Positions 43,049 through 52,126 of a DNA stretch of 64,000 nt are shown one piece after another (position 1 is the stretch's first letter; every line of letters begins with the position of its first letter). The position numbers were made by a program, and so were the translations under genes. Under the pieces are notes generated by a model. It saw nothing but the letters and a program-made list of their open reading frames with translations. It was not told the DNA's origin and ran no database searches. Source of the stretch: JABWBH01 sp964526695 (lineage in GTDB: Bacteria > Planctomycetota > Phycisphaerae > UBA1845). The stretch covers positions 1-64,000 of the forward strand of contig CAZGJA010000091.1 in the NCBI GenBank assembly GCA_964526695.1, given 5' to 3'.

Positions 43049-43867
43049 ATGACGCATCCGTGGGAAAACTATCCGGAACGCAACATCCTGGGCGCGCCCG
43101 TGCGCGCGATGAGAATGCAGGATGTGACGGGCGCGGCCGAGTCGGTGATCGACGCGCGCGGGCATATGCACATCGGCGTGGTCAATGCCGCCAAGGTCGT
43201 CAATATGCGGCGGGACGCGGCGCTGCGCGAGGCGGTGCTCAAGAGCGACCTGATCCTCGCGGACGGCATCGCCGTGGTGTGGGCGGGAAAGCTGCTGGGG
43301 TTGCCCGTGCCGCAGCGCGTGGCGGGCATTGACCTGATGATGCGGCTGTTGGAGCTGGCCGAGCGGCGCGGGTTTCGCGTGTTTTTTTTCGGCGCGACGG
43401 AAGACGTGAATCGGACCGTGGCGGAAGTTGTCGGCTCGCGGTATCCGCGCGTCGTCATCGCCGGGCGGCGAAATGGGTATTACGCGCCTGCGGAGGAGGA
43501 GCAGATCGCGTTTCAAGTGCGTGAGGCACGGGCGGACATGATCTTCGTGGCGATGAGTCCGCCGAAGAAGGAGCTTTTTCTGGCGCGCTGGGGCGACGTG
43601 ATGCAGGTTCCTGTAAGCCACGGCGTGGGCGGGGCTTTTGACGTGCTGGCCGGAAAGGTGCGGCGGGCGCCGGCGATCTGGCAGAAGCTGGGGATGGAAT
43701 GGCTGTACCGCGTCGTGCAGGAACCGCGGCGCATGTGGCGCCGGTATCTTGTGACCAATACGCTCTTCGTCTGGATGCTGGCGGGCGAGTGGCTGCGCCG
43801 GCGGGTGTTGCGAATCTCTTCGACGGCGGTCATCGCGCCTCCGGCCGCGAAGGCTTCCAAGGTATGA
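43049..43867 (+). CDS. WecG/TagA/CpsF-family glycosyltransferase
   Basis: The 272-residue product (GT26) has GVVNAAKVVNMRRDAALREA, DGIAVVWAGKLLGLPVPQRV, GIDLMMRLLELAERRGFRVF, FFFGATEDV and PPKKELFLARWG with SHGVGGAFDVLAGKVRRAP. Such enzymes add the second sugar, for example N-acetylmannosaminuronic acid, to the undecaprenyl-linked acceptor made by the initiating transferase. It overlaps the next gene by 4 bases. Confidence 0.92.
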   Translation: MTHPWENYPERNILGAPVRAMRMQDVTGAAESVIDARGHMHIGVVNAAKVVNMRRDAALREAVLKSDLILADGIAVVWAGKLLGLPVPQRVAGIDLMMRLLELAERRGFRVFFFGATEDVNRTVAEVVGSRYPRVVIAGRRNGYYAPAEEEQIAFQVREARADMIFVAMSPPKKELFLARWGDVMQVPVSHGVGGAFDVLAGKVRRAPAIWQKLGMEWLYRVVQEPRRMWRRYLVTNTLFVWMLAGEWLRRRVLRISSTAVIAPPAAKASKV

Positions 43868-44766
43868 GTTCCGCGCCGTCATCCACGTCCTCCAGCGTCG
43901 CCACGACGGAATCGGCGGCGACGACCGGTCCCCCGTCCGAGCACCGCGCCCTGGCCGCGCAACGGGCGAGGGCGTACGACGACGTGTACAAGGGCTGGCA
44001 CGTCAAGCGCATCACGCGCGAGTCGTACGAGGCCTCGACGCGCTTCTTTCTCGATGCGCCGCGGAACCAGCCCGGGCACCTTGATGGCAATGAGCTGGCA
44101 CTGGCGTTTCGACTGCTGGATGTGGAACATGTGTCGGGCCGGCGGATTCTCGATTTCTGCTGCGGGGCGGGGCGCAGCAGCGTCTATTTCGCGCTGTGCG
44201 GCGCGAGTGTATGGGGCTGTGATCGCTCGCCGCAGGCCATTCACATCGCCGCGGAGAGCGCGCTTCTCAGCGGCGTGGCCGACCGCGTGCAGTTCTGCGC
44301 GGCGGACGCGCAGGAGCTTGCGTATCCCGATTGTTTTTTCGACGCGGTTTTCTGCCAGTCGGCGCTGCACATTCTCGTTGATTATCCGGCGGTGAGTTCG
44401 GAATTGGCTCGCGTCCTGAAGCCCGGGGGCAAGGCCGTGTTCTGTGATGAAGCGCTGGGGCACAATCCGCTGCTGGAAATGGTGCGCTGGGTAAGGCGGC
44501 GCAAGCACGTTCGCTGCGGCGGGCGCACGCTGCGGCTTTGCGACTTGCGTACGTTTGGGCGGCCCTTTGCCCAGACGCGCATCCATACGTTCAATCTGCT
44601 GCTGCAAAGCAAGCAGTTCTTCGGGCCGGCGGCGCATCGACCCTGGGCGAAGTGCCTCCTGCGGGCGTTTGGGGCCGTCGACGAAGTGATATTGAAATCC
44701 TGTCCGTTCATGCGGCGATTTTGCGGCAAGGTGGTGGTGGAATATGTGAAGGATGCTGAATGCTGA
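43864..44766 (+). CDS. SAM-dependent methyltransferase
   Basis: The product (300 residues) has motif I ILDFCCGAGRSSVYFAL, an acidic end of strand 2 (VWGCDRSPQAIHIA), FCAADAQELAYPDCFFDAVF and LARVLKPGGKAVFCDEALGH, a class I methyltransferase of the Methyltransf_11 type. It could methylate a sugar of the polymer or a lipid-linked intermediate. ATG 43864 overlaps the preceding stop (ATGA). The C-terminal residues KDAEC are encoded by the start of a GAATGCT tandem repeat. Confidence 0.85.
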   Translation: MSSAPSSTSSSVATTESAATTGPPSEHRALAAQRARAYDDVYKGWHVKRITRESYEASTRFFLDAPRNQPGHLDGNELALAFRLLDVEHVSGRRILDFCCGAGRSSVYFALCGASVWGCDRSPQAIHIAAESALLSGVADRVQFCAADAQELAYPDCFFDAVFCQSALHILVDYPAVSSELARVLKPGGKAVFCDEALGHNPLLEMVRWVRRRKHVRCGGRTLRLCDLRTFGRPFAQTRIHTFNLLLQSKQFFGPAAHRPWAKCLLRAFGAVDEVILKSCPFMRRFCGKVVVEYVKDAEC

Positions 44767-45019
44767 ATGCTGAATGCTGAATGCTGAATGCCGAATGCTG
44801 AAACGGCTGCGCGGGAATGGCGTGCTTGGAAGTAGTTCGTCGCGCCGCGACGAGACTGGATTCCCGCCTGAGCGGGAATGACGAGCATGATCTTTCACCG
44901 AGGATTGCCGAGGCCGGAATCGGCAAGCCGGTAATCGGCAGACAGCGTTAAATTCTCAGGATCCAGCATTCAGTATTCAGCAGTTCACTTTCGGCATTCA
45001 GCATTCAGCATTCAGCATT
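44752..45019. repeat. Inverted pair of GAATGCT heptamer arrays with a GATTCCCGC..GCGGGAATGACG hairpin
   Basis: GCTGAAT is repeated about six times at 44752-44801. The reverse complement ATTCAGC is repeated about six times at 44961-45019. Between them lies GGATTCCCGCCTGAGCGGGAATGACG (44858-44883), a palindrome of a type widespread in bacterial genomes. The gap has no gene. Confidence 0.85.
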
Positions 45020-45034
45020 TGACTCTCATTACTT

Positions 45035-45943
45035 ATGGTCGAGTTCACTTACATCCTCGCCGCCTCGCACTCGGGCTCGACGCTGCTGACGATGCTGCTG
45101 GCGTCGCACCCGGAGGTGGCGTCCGTCGGGGAAACGTCGGCGCTGCTGTGGCGCGGGAAAAGCGACAGCGCAACGTGCAGTTGCGGAGCGGCCCTGGATG
45201 CGTGTGGCTTCTGGGCCAGCGTGCGCGAGGGCATGCGAAGGCGCGGTGTGGACTGCGAATCGCCGGACTTCCAGACGGATTTTCGCCTGCCGGCGCATGG
45301 CTGGACGGATCGGGTGCTTCGGGCGGAGTTTCAAGGTCCCATGCTGGAGGCGGTGCGCGACGCCTTCCTGGCCGTCAGCCCGGCGTGGCGACGTCACGGT
45401 CTGCGGATCCGCAAGGCCAACGCCGCGCTGATCGAAGTGGCGGCGGAACTGAAGCGGGCGCGCGTGTTCCTGGACTCTTCGAAAGAGCCGCATCGGCTAA
45501 AGTTTCTGATGCAGATTCCTTCGCTGCGCGTCAAAGTCATGCAACTGGTGCGCGACGGTCGGGGCGTTGCGGCCAGCTATTTGAAGCGTAACGAGTTTCC
45601 TTTGCGACAGGCGTGTGATGAATGGCGGCGCAGCATCGTCTCTGAGGAGCACATTCTACGACGCTTTTCGTCGGATCGAGTGTTGCGCCTGCGCTACGAG
45701 GACTTCTGCCAGGACGTACCGGGGCACGCGCGGCGCATCTTTGAGTTTATGGGCGTCGATCCGTCGCATTCGATTCGCGATTTTCACAAGGCCGGGCATC
45801 ATATTCTTGGAAACCGCATGAGGCTTTCAGCGAGCGGAGAAATCCGGCTGGATGAGAAATGGCGCTCGACGATGACGCCCGAAAGCCTCCGTGTGTTCGA
45901 AAGCATGGGCGGCGCGATCAACCGTCGGTATGGATATCAGTAA
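45035..45943 (+). CDS. PAPS-dependent sulfotransferase
   Basis: The 302-residue product begins with the 5'-phosphosulfate-binding loop ASHSGSTLLTMLLASHPEVA (residues 8-28). VFLDSSKEPHRLKFL and VMQLVRDGRGVAASYLKRNE give the 3'-phosphate-binding Arg/Ser. This is the Sulfotransfer_3 type. It probably sulfates sugars of the exported polymer, which would make it an anionic sulfated polysaccharide. The acceptor is inferred from the neighbours. Confidence 0.88.
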   Translation: MVEFTYILAASHSGSTLLTMLLASHPEVASVGETSALLWRGKSDSATCSCGAALDACGFWASVREGMRRRGVDCESPDFQTDFRLPAHGWTDRVLRAEFQGPMLEAVRDAFLAVSPAWRRHGLRIRKANAALIEVAAELKRARVFLDSSKEPHRLKFLMQIPSLRVKVMQLVRDGRGVAASYLKRNEFPLRQACDEWRRSIVSEEHILRRFSSDRVLRLRYEDFCQDVPGHARRIFEFMGVDPSHSIRDFHKAGHHILGNRMRLSASGEIRLDEKWRSTMTPESLRVFESMGGAINRRYGYQ

Positions 45944-45969
45944 AGTGGTTGGCCGATTGCAAACCGATC

Positions 45970-47568
45970 ATGGGCGAAAAGACGCGAGATAATAGGAGCA
46001 AGAACTCTCTGGCGCTCGCAGTGGCGGCCAACTGGACGTCGCACGTCGTCTTTCTGATCTCCGGGTTCCTGCTGCCGCGCATCATCGACCGCACACTGGG
46101 CCGCGACGTGCTGGGGGTGTGGGACTTCGCCTGGTCGTTGTCGGCGTACACCAGCCTGCTGGCACTGGGCGTGTCGTCGGCTATCAGCCGTTACGTATCG
46201 CGGAGTCGGCAGATGGGCGACGAGGAGGGACTGTGCCGCACATACTCCACATCGCTGACGCTGCTGTGGGGCAGCTTCGCACTGGGCTGCGCGGCGGTGG
46301 CGCTCTTCGTGCGCTGGACGCCGTGGTTTTTGGAGGGAAGCTCCGATCGGCCCGTGACGCCCGAGCTGTTGTCGTTGGCGCGAAACATGGTTGCTCTGCT
46401 GGGGCTGGCCGCGGCGATCCAACTTCCGGTGACGGTGTACAGCGGCGTGCTGAGTGGATGCCAGCGCTTCGATTTGCGAACGGGGATCCGCGTATGGTGC
46501 AGCGGGGCGGCGCTGTTGGTGATGATTGCGGTGCTGCTGGCGGGCGGCCGGCTAGAATGGGTCGCACTGACGTACCTGCTGTCCGAGCTGGCGATGGGGG
46601 TGCTGAACTGGGCGGCGGCGAAGCGGCTGTGTCCGGAACTTCACTTTCGCGCGAGGCTGGTGACGCGCGCGGCGCTGTGGGAGGTGCTCGGCTTCGGCGG
46701 CAAGACGGTGTTGCAAAGCCTGTCGCGCATGGGATTGTATCAGACCAGCGGTCTGATCGTGACCTACTTCCTCGGCCCGGCGTGGCTGGCCGTGTACTCG
46801 CGGCAGCGCGCGCTCACGCAGTTCGTGTACAAGATGATGAGCATTTACGGTAATGTGTTTACCCCGGAGGCCAGCGCGTTGGAGGCCGCGGGCGATCGCG
46901 AGGGACTGCGGGCGCTGGTGGTAAAGTCGAGCCGGTTTGGATTCGCCATCGCATTGCCGTTTGTTGTAACCTTCAGCATCGGCGGAGGCGCGGTGCTGCG
47001 TCTGTGGATGGGGGAGAACTATCAGTCGCAGACGGTGCTGGCGATCCTGATGCTTGGGCATCTGATGACGTTCGCGCAACGCGGCACGTTTAACATTTTG
47101 ATCGGCATGAACCGTCACGGGGCGTCGTCGTTGTGGGAGCTGGCCTCATCGGCGGGGAGCATCGTTCTGGGTCTGCTGTTCGTGCCCGTGCTTAATGGGG
47201 GGCTGGTCGGGGCCGCGCTGGCGGTGGGGCTGGCGGTGCTGCTGGGCGGGGGCGTGGCGCCGGCGTGGATCGCCTGCCGCGTGCTCGACATCCCGTTCGC
47301 CCGATACCTGCGCAATGTGCTGCCGCAACCCGTGTTGTGCGTGACGCCGCTGGGTGCGATTCTTGCGGCCAGTGTGGTGATGTTTCCTGACCGTCCGCAT
47401 ATGCAGCTTGGCGTGGGGTTGGGTTTGGGCGGCGCGGTGACCGTGCCGATTTACTGGCGGCACGTGTTAACGGACTCGCTGCGGGAACGGTTCCGCGGGC
47501 GGATTCGACGATACGCGGGGCTTGTGGGCTTTGGGCGGAGCGTGGGAAAATCGACAGAGGCGAAGTGA
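45970..47568 (+). CDS. Wzx-type polysaccharide flippase
   Basis: The product (532 residues) has about 12-14 hydrophobic helices. It starts NSLALAVAANWTSHVVFLIS with GFLLPRIIDRTLGRDVLGVW, typical of the MVF/polysaccharide-synthesis flippase family. It moves undecaprenyl-linked repeat units to the periplasmic face. ATG 45970 is the canonical start; the longer frame from 45859 overlaps the sulfotransferase. No Wzy polymerase gene follows. Confidence 0.9.
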   Translation: MGEKTRDNRSKNSLALAVAANWTSHVVFLISGFLLPRIIDRTLGRDVLGVWDFAWSLSAYTSLLALGVSSAISRYVSRSRQMGDEEGLCRTYSTSLTLLWGSFALGCAAVALFVRWTPWFLEGSSDRPVTPELLSLARNMVALLGLAAAIQLPVTVYSGVLSGCQRFDLRTGIRVWCSGAALLVMIAVLLAGGRLEWVALTYLLSELAMGVLNWAAAKRLCPELHFRARLVTRAALWEVLGFGGKTVLQSLSRMGLYQTSGLIVTYFLGPAWLAVYSRQRALTQFVYKMMSIYGNVFTPEASALEAAGDREGLRALVVKSSRFGFAIALPFVVTFSIGGGAVLRLWMGENYQSQTVLAILMLGHLMTFAQRGTFNILIGMNRHGASSLWELASSAGSIVLGLLFVPVLNGGLVGAALAVGLAVLLGGGVAPAWIACRVLDIPFARYLRNVLPQPVLCVTPLGAILAASVVMFPDRPHMQLGVGLGLGGAVTVPIYWRHVLTDSLRERFRGRIRRYAGLVGFGRSVGKSTEAK

Positions 47569-47571
47569 CGC

Positions 47572-48984
47572 ATGGCGACATCGCAACCCAATATCTTGAT
47601 GGTCATGCTGGACTCCGCCAGGCCGGAGTTTCTTTCATGCTACAGGCCGGGCACGGGCACTTCGCCGAATATCGACCGCGTGGCCGAGCGGGGTCTTTTG
47701 TTTGAGACCGCCATTGGGCCTTCCGCGTGGACATTTCCGGTGATGGCTTCCGTGTTTACGGGCATGTTGCCGACCAAGCACGGCGGACATGATGAGCACC
47801 AATTGCTGGACAGTGCGTATCCCACGCTGGCCGAGGTGCTGCAGCGGAATGGTTACCAGACTGCGGGCTTTGCGGATGTGCCCTATGTGGGACCGTCCAC
47901 GCGATTGGACCGGGGGTTTGACGTATTGTCGAACATGCGCGTGCCGGAAGTGTCGGGCATGAGCAAAGCGCTTAAGGCCGTGGGCCGAGTGCATCGCAAA
48001 CTTTCAGGCGGATACAACAAGACGTGTGAAACCCGGGTGTTGATGGGCGAGGTGATGCGATGGTATGAGAACGCTCGCGATTCGCAAAGGCCTTTCTTTC
48101 TTTATGTACACACGGATGAGACGCATGCGCCGTTTCTTCCGCCACCGGCCTATCGGCGGCGGTTTACGAAATTATCCCGGTCGCAGATGTATGCCATTAA
48201 TCAGGACAAGCAGCTCTTTGTCAGCGGGCAGGTGCGGATGACGGGCGAGGACTTCGAGAACTTGCGCGACCTGGCGCGGGCCGAAGTCGCGTACTTCGAT
48301 GCGTGGCTGGGAAAACTGTTGGATCGCGTGGAGCAGGACGGTCTGCTCGAGGACATGGTGGTGGTGATCGCGGCGGATCACGGGGACAACTTCGGCGAGC
48401 ACGGGTTGCTTCGACATGGCCTGTGTTTGTATGACACCCTGGTGCACGTGCCGCTGATTGTGAAGACGCCGGGTTCCTCTGTGGGAGGGCGCGTGCGGCC
48501 GATTGTTCAACTGATCGACGTGTTCCCGACGCTGATGACGGCGGCGGGGATCGAGGACGCGGACACCTTTGCCGAGTTTCAGGGGCGCGACCTAATCCAG
48601 CAGGCTCGCACGGGGCGCCATGCGGAGTATGTTGTTTCAGAGTTGTATCGGCCGGGGCAGGGATTGTGGCAGAAGAAGGCGCCGGATTTCATGCCCGAGT
48701 TTCTGAACCGTTATGATCGGCGGTTGCGGGCGGTGCGTACGAATACGCATAAGTTCATCTGGTCGTCCAATGGCCGGCACGAGCTTTATGACATCGCCGC
48801 GGATCCCGGCGAGACGCGGAACCTCATCGATCTGGATGCGAAGCGCGCGACGGAGATGGAGCGGATGCTGGAGGTTTGGCTTTCGTCGTTCCATCGGACG
48901 GAGCCGGAGGAGGCGTTTGCGGTTGAAGATACGGCGGATGACCGTGTGTTTGAGCGGCTGCGCGAATTGGGATATGTGGAGTAA
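47572..48984 (+). CDS. Sulfatase-fold hydrolase or transferase lacking the formylglycine Cys
   Basis: The 470-residue product has the alkaline-phosphatase/sulfatase fold: NILMVMLDSARPEFLSCY (metal Asp), TSPNIDRVAERGLLFETAI, VVVIAADHGDNFGEHGLLRH (Asp-His metal site). At the nucleophile position it reads PSAWTFPVMASVFTGMLPT, not C-x-P-S-R. A Thr (or Ser) would be the nucleophile, as in phosphoglycerol and phosphoethanolamine transferases. It may modify or hydrolyse an ester on the polymer. It lies 4 bases after the flippase. Confidence 0.85.
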   Translation: MATSQPNILMVMLDSARPEFLSCYRPGTGTSPNIDRVAERGLLFETAIGPSAWTFPVMASVFTGMLPTKHGGHDEHQLLDSAYPTLAEVLQRNGYQTAGFADVPYVGPSTRLDRGFDVLSNMRVPEVSGMSKALKAVGRVHRKLSGGYNKTCETRVLMGEVMRWYENARDSQRPFFLYVHTDETHAPFLPPPAYRRRFTKLSRSQMYAINQDKQLFVSGQVRMTGEDFENLRDLARAEVAYFDAWLGKLLDRVEQDGLLEDMVVVIAADHGDNFGEHGLLRHGLCLYDTLVHVPLIVKTPGSSVGGRVRPIVQLIDVFPTLMTAAGIEDADTFAEFQGRDLIQQARTGRHAEYVVSELYRPGQGLWQKKAPDFMPEFLNRYDRRLRAVRTNTHKFIWSSNGRHELYDIAADPGETRNLIDLDAKRATEMERMLEVWLSSFHRTEPEEAFAVEDTADDRVFERLRELGYVE

Positions 48985-48989
48985 GTGGA

Positions 48990-49028
48990 ATTGCGGATTT
49001 CGGATTTCGGATTTCGGATTTCGGATTC
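48990..49028. repeat. GGATTTC tandem repeat
   Basis: Four copies of the 7-base unit GGATTTC run from 48995, just after the sulfatase-like gene; GAATGGCGAA-type units follow. Same style as other gene-end repeats, with a different unit. Confidence 0.75.
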
Positions 49029-49144
49029 TAGATAGAGAACTGCAGATGGCGAATGGCGAAAGGGGAATGCATAGTCCCGGTCACGGCGCTGGGGTTCACC
49101 GGTAGCCGATTGCTGTTCGGCGGGGCGGATGCAAGCGATGCAGT

Positions 49145-50380
49145 GTGAGTGAAGTCTCAGGAATATGCTTTGTTGCACTGAACGGGTACGCGGCGCTGGC
49201 GGGGCGCGGCGGCGTGGAGCACGTCGGCGGGGCCGAGCAGCAGATGGCGCTGCTGGCGCGTGAACTTGCCCGGCGCGGGCGGGCGGTGTCGTTCATCACG
49301 CGAGATGTCGGGCAGACTGACGGCGAGACGGTGTCCGGCGTGCGCGTCTTAAAAGCCTACGCCGATCGTGACGGATGGCCGGGGGTTCGCTTCCTCTACC
49401 CTCGACTGACCGGGCTTTGGTCAGCCCTGCGCCGGGCCAATGCGGACGTGTATTATCAGCGCATGGCCGAGCAGACGACGGGAATCGTGGCCGCCTTCTG
49501 CGCGCGGAACGGACGCAGGTTCGTGTTCGCGGCGGCCAGCGACTACGACTGCATGAAAGCGCTGCCCCGGCTTGGCAAGGTGCGCGAGCGCTGCCTGTAC
49601 CGGTATGGGCTGCGCCGCGCCCACGTTGTATTGGCGCAGACCCGGTCGCAAAGCGCTTTGTTGGAGGAGTCCTTCGGCATCCGGGCGAGCGTGCTGGCGA
49701 ACGCTTCAGAGGACTTGCTGACGGTCGCGCGCCGTGAGAATGGATGCAAGGTCGCGATGGCGGGAGCGGAGAAGGCTGCAGCGCGGGCGAGTCCTCTCGA
49801 TGGAACCCGTGCGCGTGCGCGCATTTTGTGGGTGGGGCGATTTACGCCGGAGAAGCGCCTGAGCTGGGCACTGGAGGCGGCGCGGCAATGTCCGGAAATG
49901 GACTTTGAAATCGTCGGCGACGGCGCGGACGATCTCATGCGCGAGGCGAGCGAAGCCGCGCGGTCCCTGCCGAACGTAAGCTTGCCCGGACGCGTGCCCC
50001 ATGAGAGGATGCGGGATCACTACGCACGCGTTGACGCGTTGTTATGCACGAGCGAGCGGGAGGGATTTCCCAATACTTTTCTTGAAGCATGGTGCTTCGG
50101 GGTTCCCGTGGTGACGACATTTGATCCCGATGGCGTTGTGGCGAGCGAGCGGCTGGGGGCGGCGGCGCCGGACGTGAAGGGCTTGTCCGACGCATTGCGA
50201 GCCCTGGTTGGCGATGCAAAGGAGATTCAGGATTGTGGTGAACGCTGCCGGCGCTACTTCGAGCAACACCACGGCGTGCGGAGTATTGTGGATCAGTTGG
50301 AGGCCTTGGCGTGTCCCGGAGGCGCGAACGTTGGAATTGGGATGGAGAATGCCGAATGCCGAATGCCCAATGCCGAATGA
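49145..50380 (+). CDS. GT4-family glycosyltransferase
   Basis: The 411-residue product has the GT-B fold. An N-terminal GGVEHVGGAEQQMALLAREL provides the Gly-rich acceptor loop. The C-terminal donor domain has ILWVGRFTPEKRLSWALEAA, FEIVGDGADDLMREA and the E-x7-E motif SEREGFPNTFLEAWCFGVPV. It adds a sugar to the lipid-linked unit. The start is GTG 49145. The last 13 residues (MENAECRMPNAE) are encoded by a GAATGCC repeat that has replaced the natural end. Confidence 0.9.
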   Translation: MSEVSGICFVALNGYAALAGRGGVEHVGGAEQQMALLARELARRGRAVSFITRDVGQTDGETVSGVRVLKAYADRDGWPGVRFLYPRLTGLWSALRRANADVYYQRMAEQTTGIVAAFCARNGRRFVFAAASDYDCMKALPRLGKVRERCLYRYGLRRAHVVLAQTRSQSALLEESFGIRASVLANASEDLLTVARRENGCKVAMAGAEKAAARASPLDGTRARARILWVGRFTPEKRLSWALEAARQCPEMDFEIVGDGADDLMREASEAARSLPNVSLPGRVPHERMRDHYARVDALLCTSEREGFPNTFLEAWCFGVPVVTTFDPDGVVASERLGAAAPDVKGLSDALRALVGDAKEIQDCGERCRRYFEQHHGVRSIVDQLEALACPGGANVGIGMENAECRMPNAE

Positions 50381-50385
50381 CAAAG
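50341..50385. repeat. GAATGCC tandem repeat overlapping a gene end
   Basis: About five copies of GAATGCC/CAATGCC overlap the last codons and the stop of the glycosyltransferase gene. Confidence 0.85.
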
Positions 50386-50571
50386 TGAGGAAGCTTCCAC
50401 TTGTTGCGCATTCGGTTTGGGTTGCGGCCTGGGTTTATGGGTCGGAGCGGATGGGGCCAGGGTTGCAACCTTGTTCCGCTGAAGTTGTCGTCATGGCGCG
50501 GCCGCCCGGGCGTTGGCATCAATCAGGGTTCGCCTTTGTTGCTGGAAGGCAGGCGCGCTTTTTGAAAACCA

Positions 50572-51732
50572 GTGAGCGCGGATGATCCTATGGCGAACTC
50601 CTCTCCCATTCGCGTGGCGCTGGTGATCAGCAATCTTGAGTTTGGCGGCGCGCAGCGGCAGGTGGTCGAGTTGATCAACCACCTCGATCCGCGCCGCTTC
50701 GACGCCCGCATCGTTTCGCTGTCGCCCTATGTGCCGCTGGCCGAAGGGTTGCGCGACCGAGGGCGGCTGCACGTCATCACCAAGCGGTTTAAGTTTGACG
50801 CCACGGTCATCCCGCGACTTTCGAAGTGGCTGCGCGGCTTTGGTGCGGATATTGTTCACAGCTTCCTGTTCGACGCGGACATTGCGGCGCGCGTGGCCGG
50901 TCGGCGCGTCGGAGCCGTGGTGATCGGCTCGGAGCGCAACACGGATTATCACCTCAAGAAGCGGCAACTGCTCTTCTACCGGCTCACGCGCGGGTGCATG
51001 GACCTGCTGATTGCCAACTCCCGCGCCGGCGCGGAGTTTAACCGGCGCGTGCTGGGCCATCAGGCTTCACAATATCGCGTGATTCACAACGGCGTGGATG
51101 CGGAGCGGTTTCGCCCGCGACCGCGTGACGAGCTGCGTTTACGCGCCGGACTTCCCGAGGACGCGATCCTTGTCGGGATGTTCGCCAGTTTCAAAGAGCA
51201 GAAGAACCACCCCCTGCTGTTTCAGGCCGCGCGCCGCGTATTGGATCGGCTGCCGGCCACTCGCTTCCTATTGGTAGGCGACGAGCTGTACGCGGGCATG
51301 CACGGGTCCGATGTGTACAAGCAGAACATGGAACGGATGGTGGACGAGCTGCGTCTGCGCGAGGCGTGCATCTTTCTGGGCAATCGCGCGGACGTGGACG
51401 AGCTTTACGGCGCCTGTGATCTGACGGTGCTGCCGTCGGTGTTCGAGGGGACGCCCAACGTCGTGCTGGAGTCGATGGCGTGCGGCGTGCCGGTCGTGGT
51501 GACGGACGTTTCGGACAATGCGTACATTGTGCCGGAGGGTCGCGCGGGGTTCGTGGTTCCGCCGGGGGACGCGGAGGCGCTGGCGGCTCGCATCGCAAGA
51601 CTGATCGAAAACGCGGATCTGCGAGCAGACCTGGGTCGAGGGGCGCGCGAGTGGGTGATGGCGGAGTTCTCGATTCCACGACTGGTGGAAAAGACGGGCG
51701 CGGTGTATGAAGAAGCGCTTCGAGGTCGATGA
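50572..51732 (+). CDS. GT4-family glycosyltransferase
   Basis: The 386-residue product has the acceptor loop VISNLEFGGAQRQVVELINH. The donor domain has LVGMFASFKEQKNHPLLFQA, FLLVGDELYAGMHGSDVY and LPSVFEGTPNVVLESMACGV. It is a retaining GT-B transferase. It starts at GTG 50572, with ATG 50590 as alternative. It is the last gene of the polysaccharide locus; beyond it comes the tRNA scar and the minus-strand defence genes. Confidence 0.92.
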   Translation: MSADDPMANSSPIRVALVISNLEFGGAQRQVVELINHLDPRRFDARIVSLSPYVPLAEGLRDRGRLHVITKRFKFDATVIPRLSKWLRGFGADIVHSFLFDADIAARVAGRRVGAVVIGSERNTDYHLKKRQLLFYRLTRGCMDLLIANSRAGAEFNRRVLGHQASQYRVIHNGVDAERFRPRPRDELRLRAGLPEDAILVGMFASFKEQKNHPLLFQAARRVLDRLPATRFLLVGDELYAGMHGSDVYKQNMERMVDELRLREACIFLGNRADVDELYGACDLTVLPSVFEGTPNVVLESMACGVPVVVTDVSDNAYIVPEGRAGFVVPPGDAEALAARIARLIENADLRADLGRGAREWVMAEFSIPRLVEKTGAVYEEALRGR

Positions 51733-51856
51733 GCGCGATGCGAAGCGGCGTTCGCATGGAGCGGCCTGACCGGCGCCCCACCATCGTCGGCGGGTCGGCC
51801 CCTCACTTGCGTGAGGGGTTCTGATGGCGCACCCATCCCCGCGCAAGCGCGACACT

Positions 51857-51897
51857 GCACCGCCTAGGACTCGAACCTAGGACCCGCTGATTAAGAG
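51857..51897 (-). pseudogene. 3' fragment of a tRNA-Lys(CTT) gene
   Basis: On the minus strand the sequence reads from the anticodon loop (CTCTTAATC) through GTTCGAGTC with a perfect 5-bp T stem (CTAGG/CCTAG) to the acceptor end GCGGTGCA. The 5' acceptor strand (GCACCGC) and a normal D arm are missing: the match stops right at the anticodon loop, where the sequence changes to unrelated bases. This is the form left when an element integrates at a tRNA 3' half. Confidence 0.7.
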
Positions 51898-52126
51898 GCC
51901 GATCTGCCGAATCGCATGTCGCGTTTTTCACGAGAAAGACGCCTATTTCTCATTGCACTTGTACCGCGAGTTAGGGCCAAGTCAAGGTAGTTTGGTGGAG
52001 CGCTCCACTTTTCGCCGGAGACGACCTGCGGTGAACGCGTGGGCACAGATGCTTGGCCGGGTGAGAGGCGATCCGATCCCTCGCCGCCTCGTGCGGTCCG
52101 TGTCGATTGCGTTGCGCGTCGTCTGG

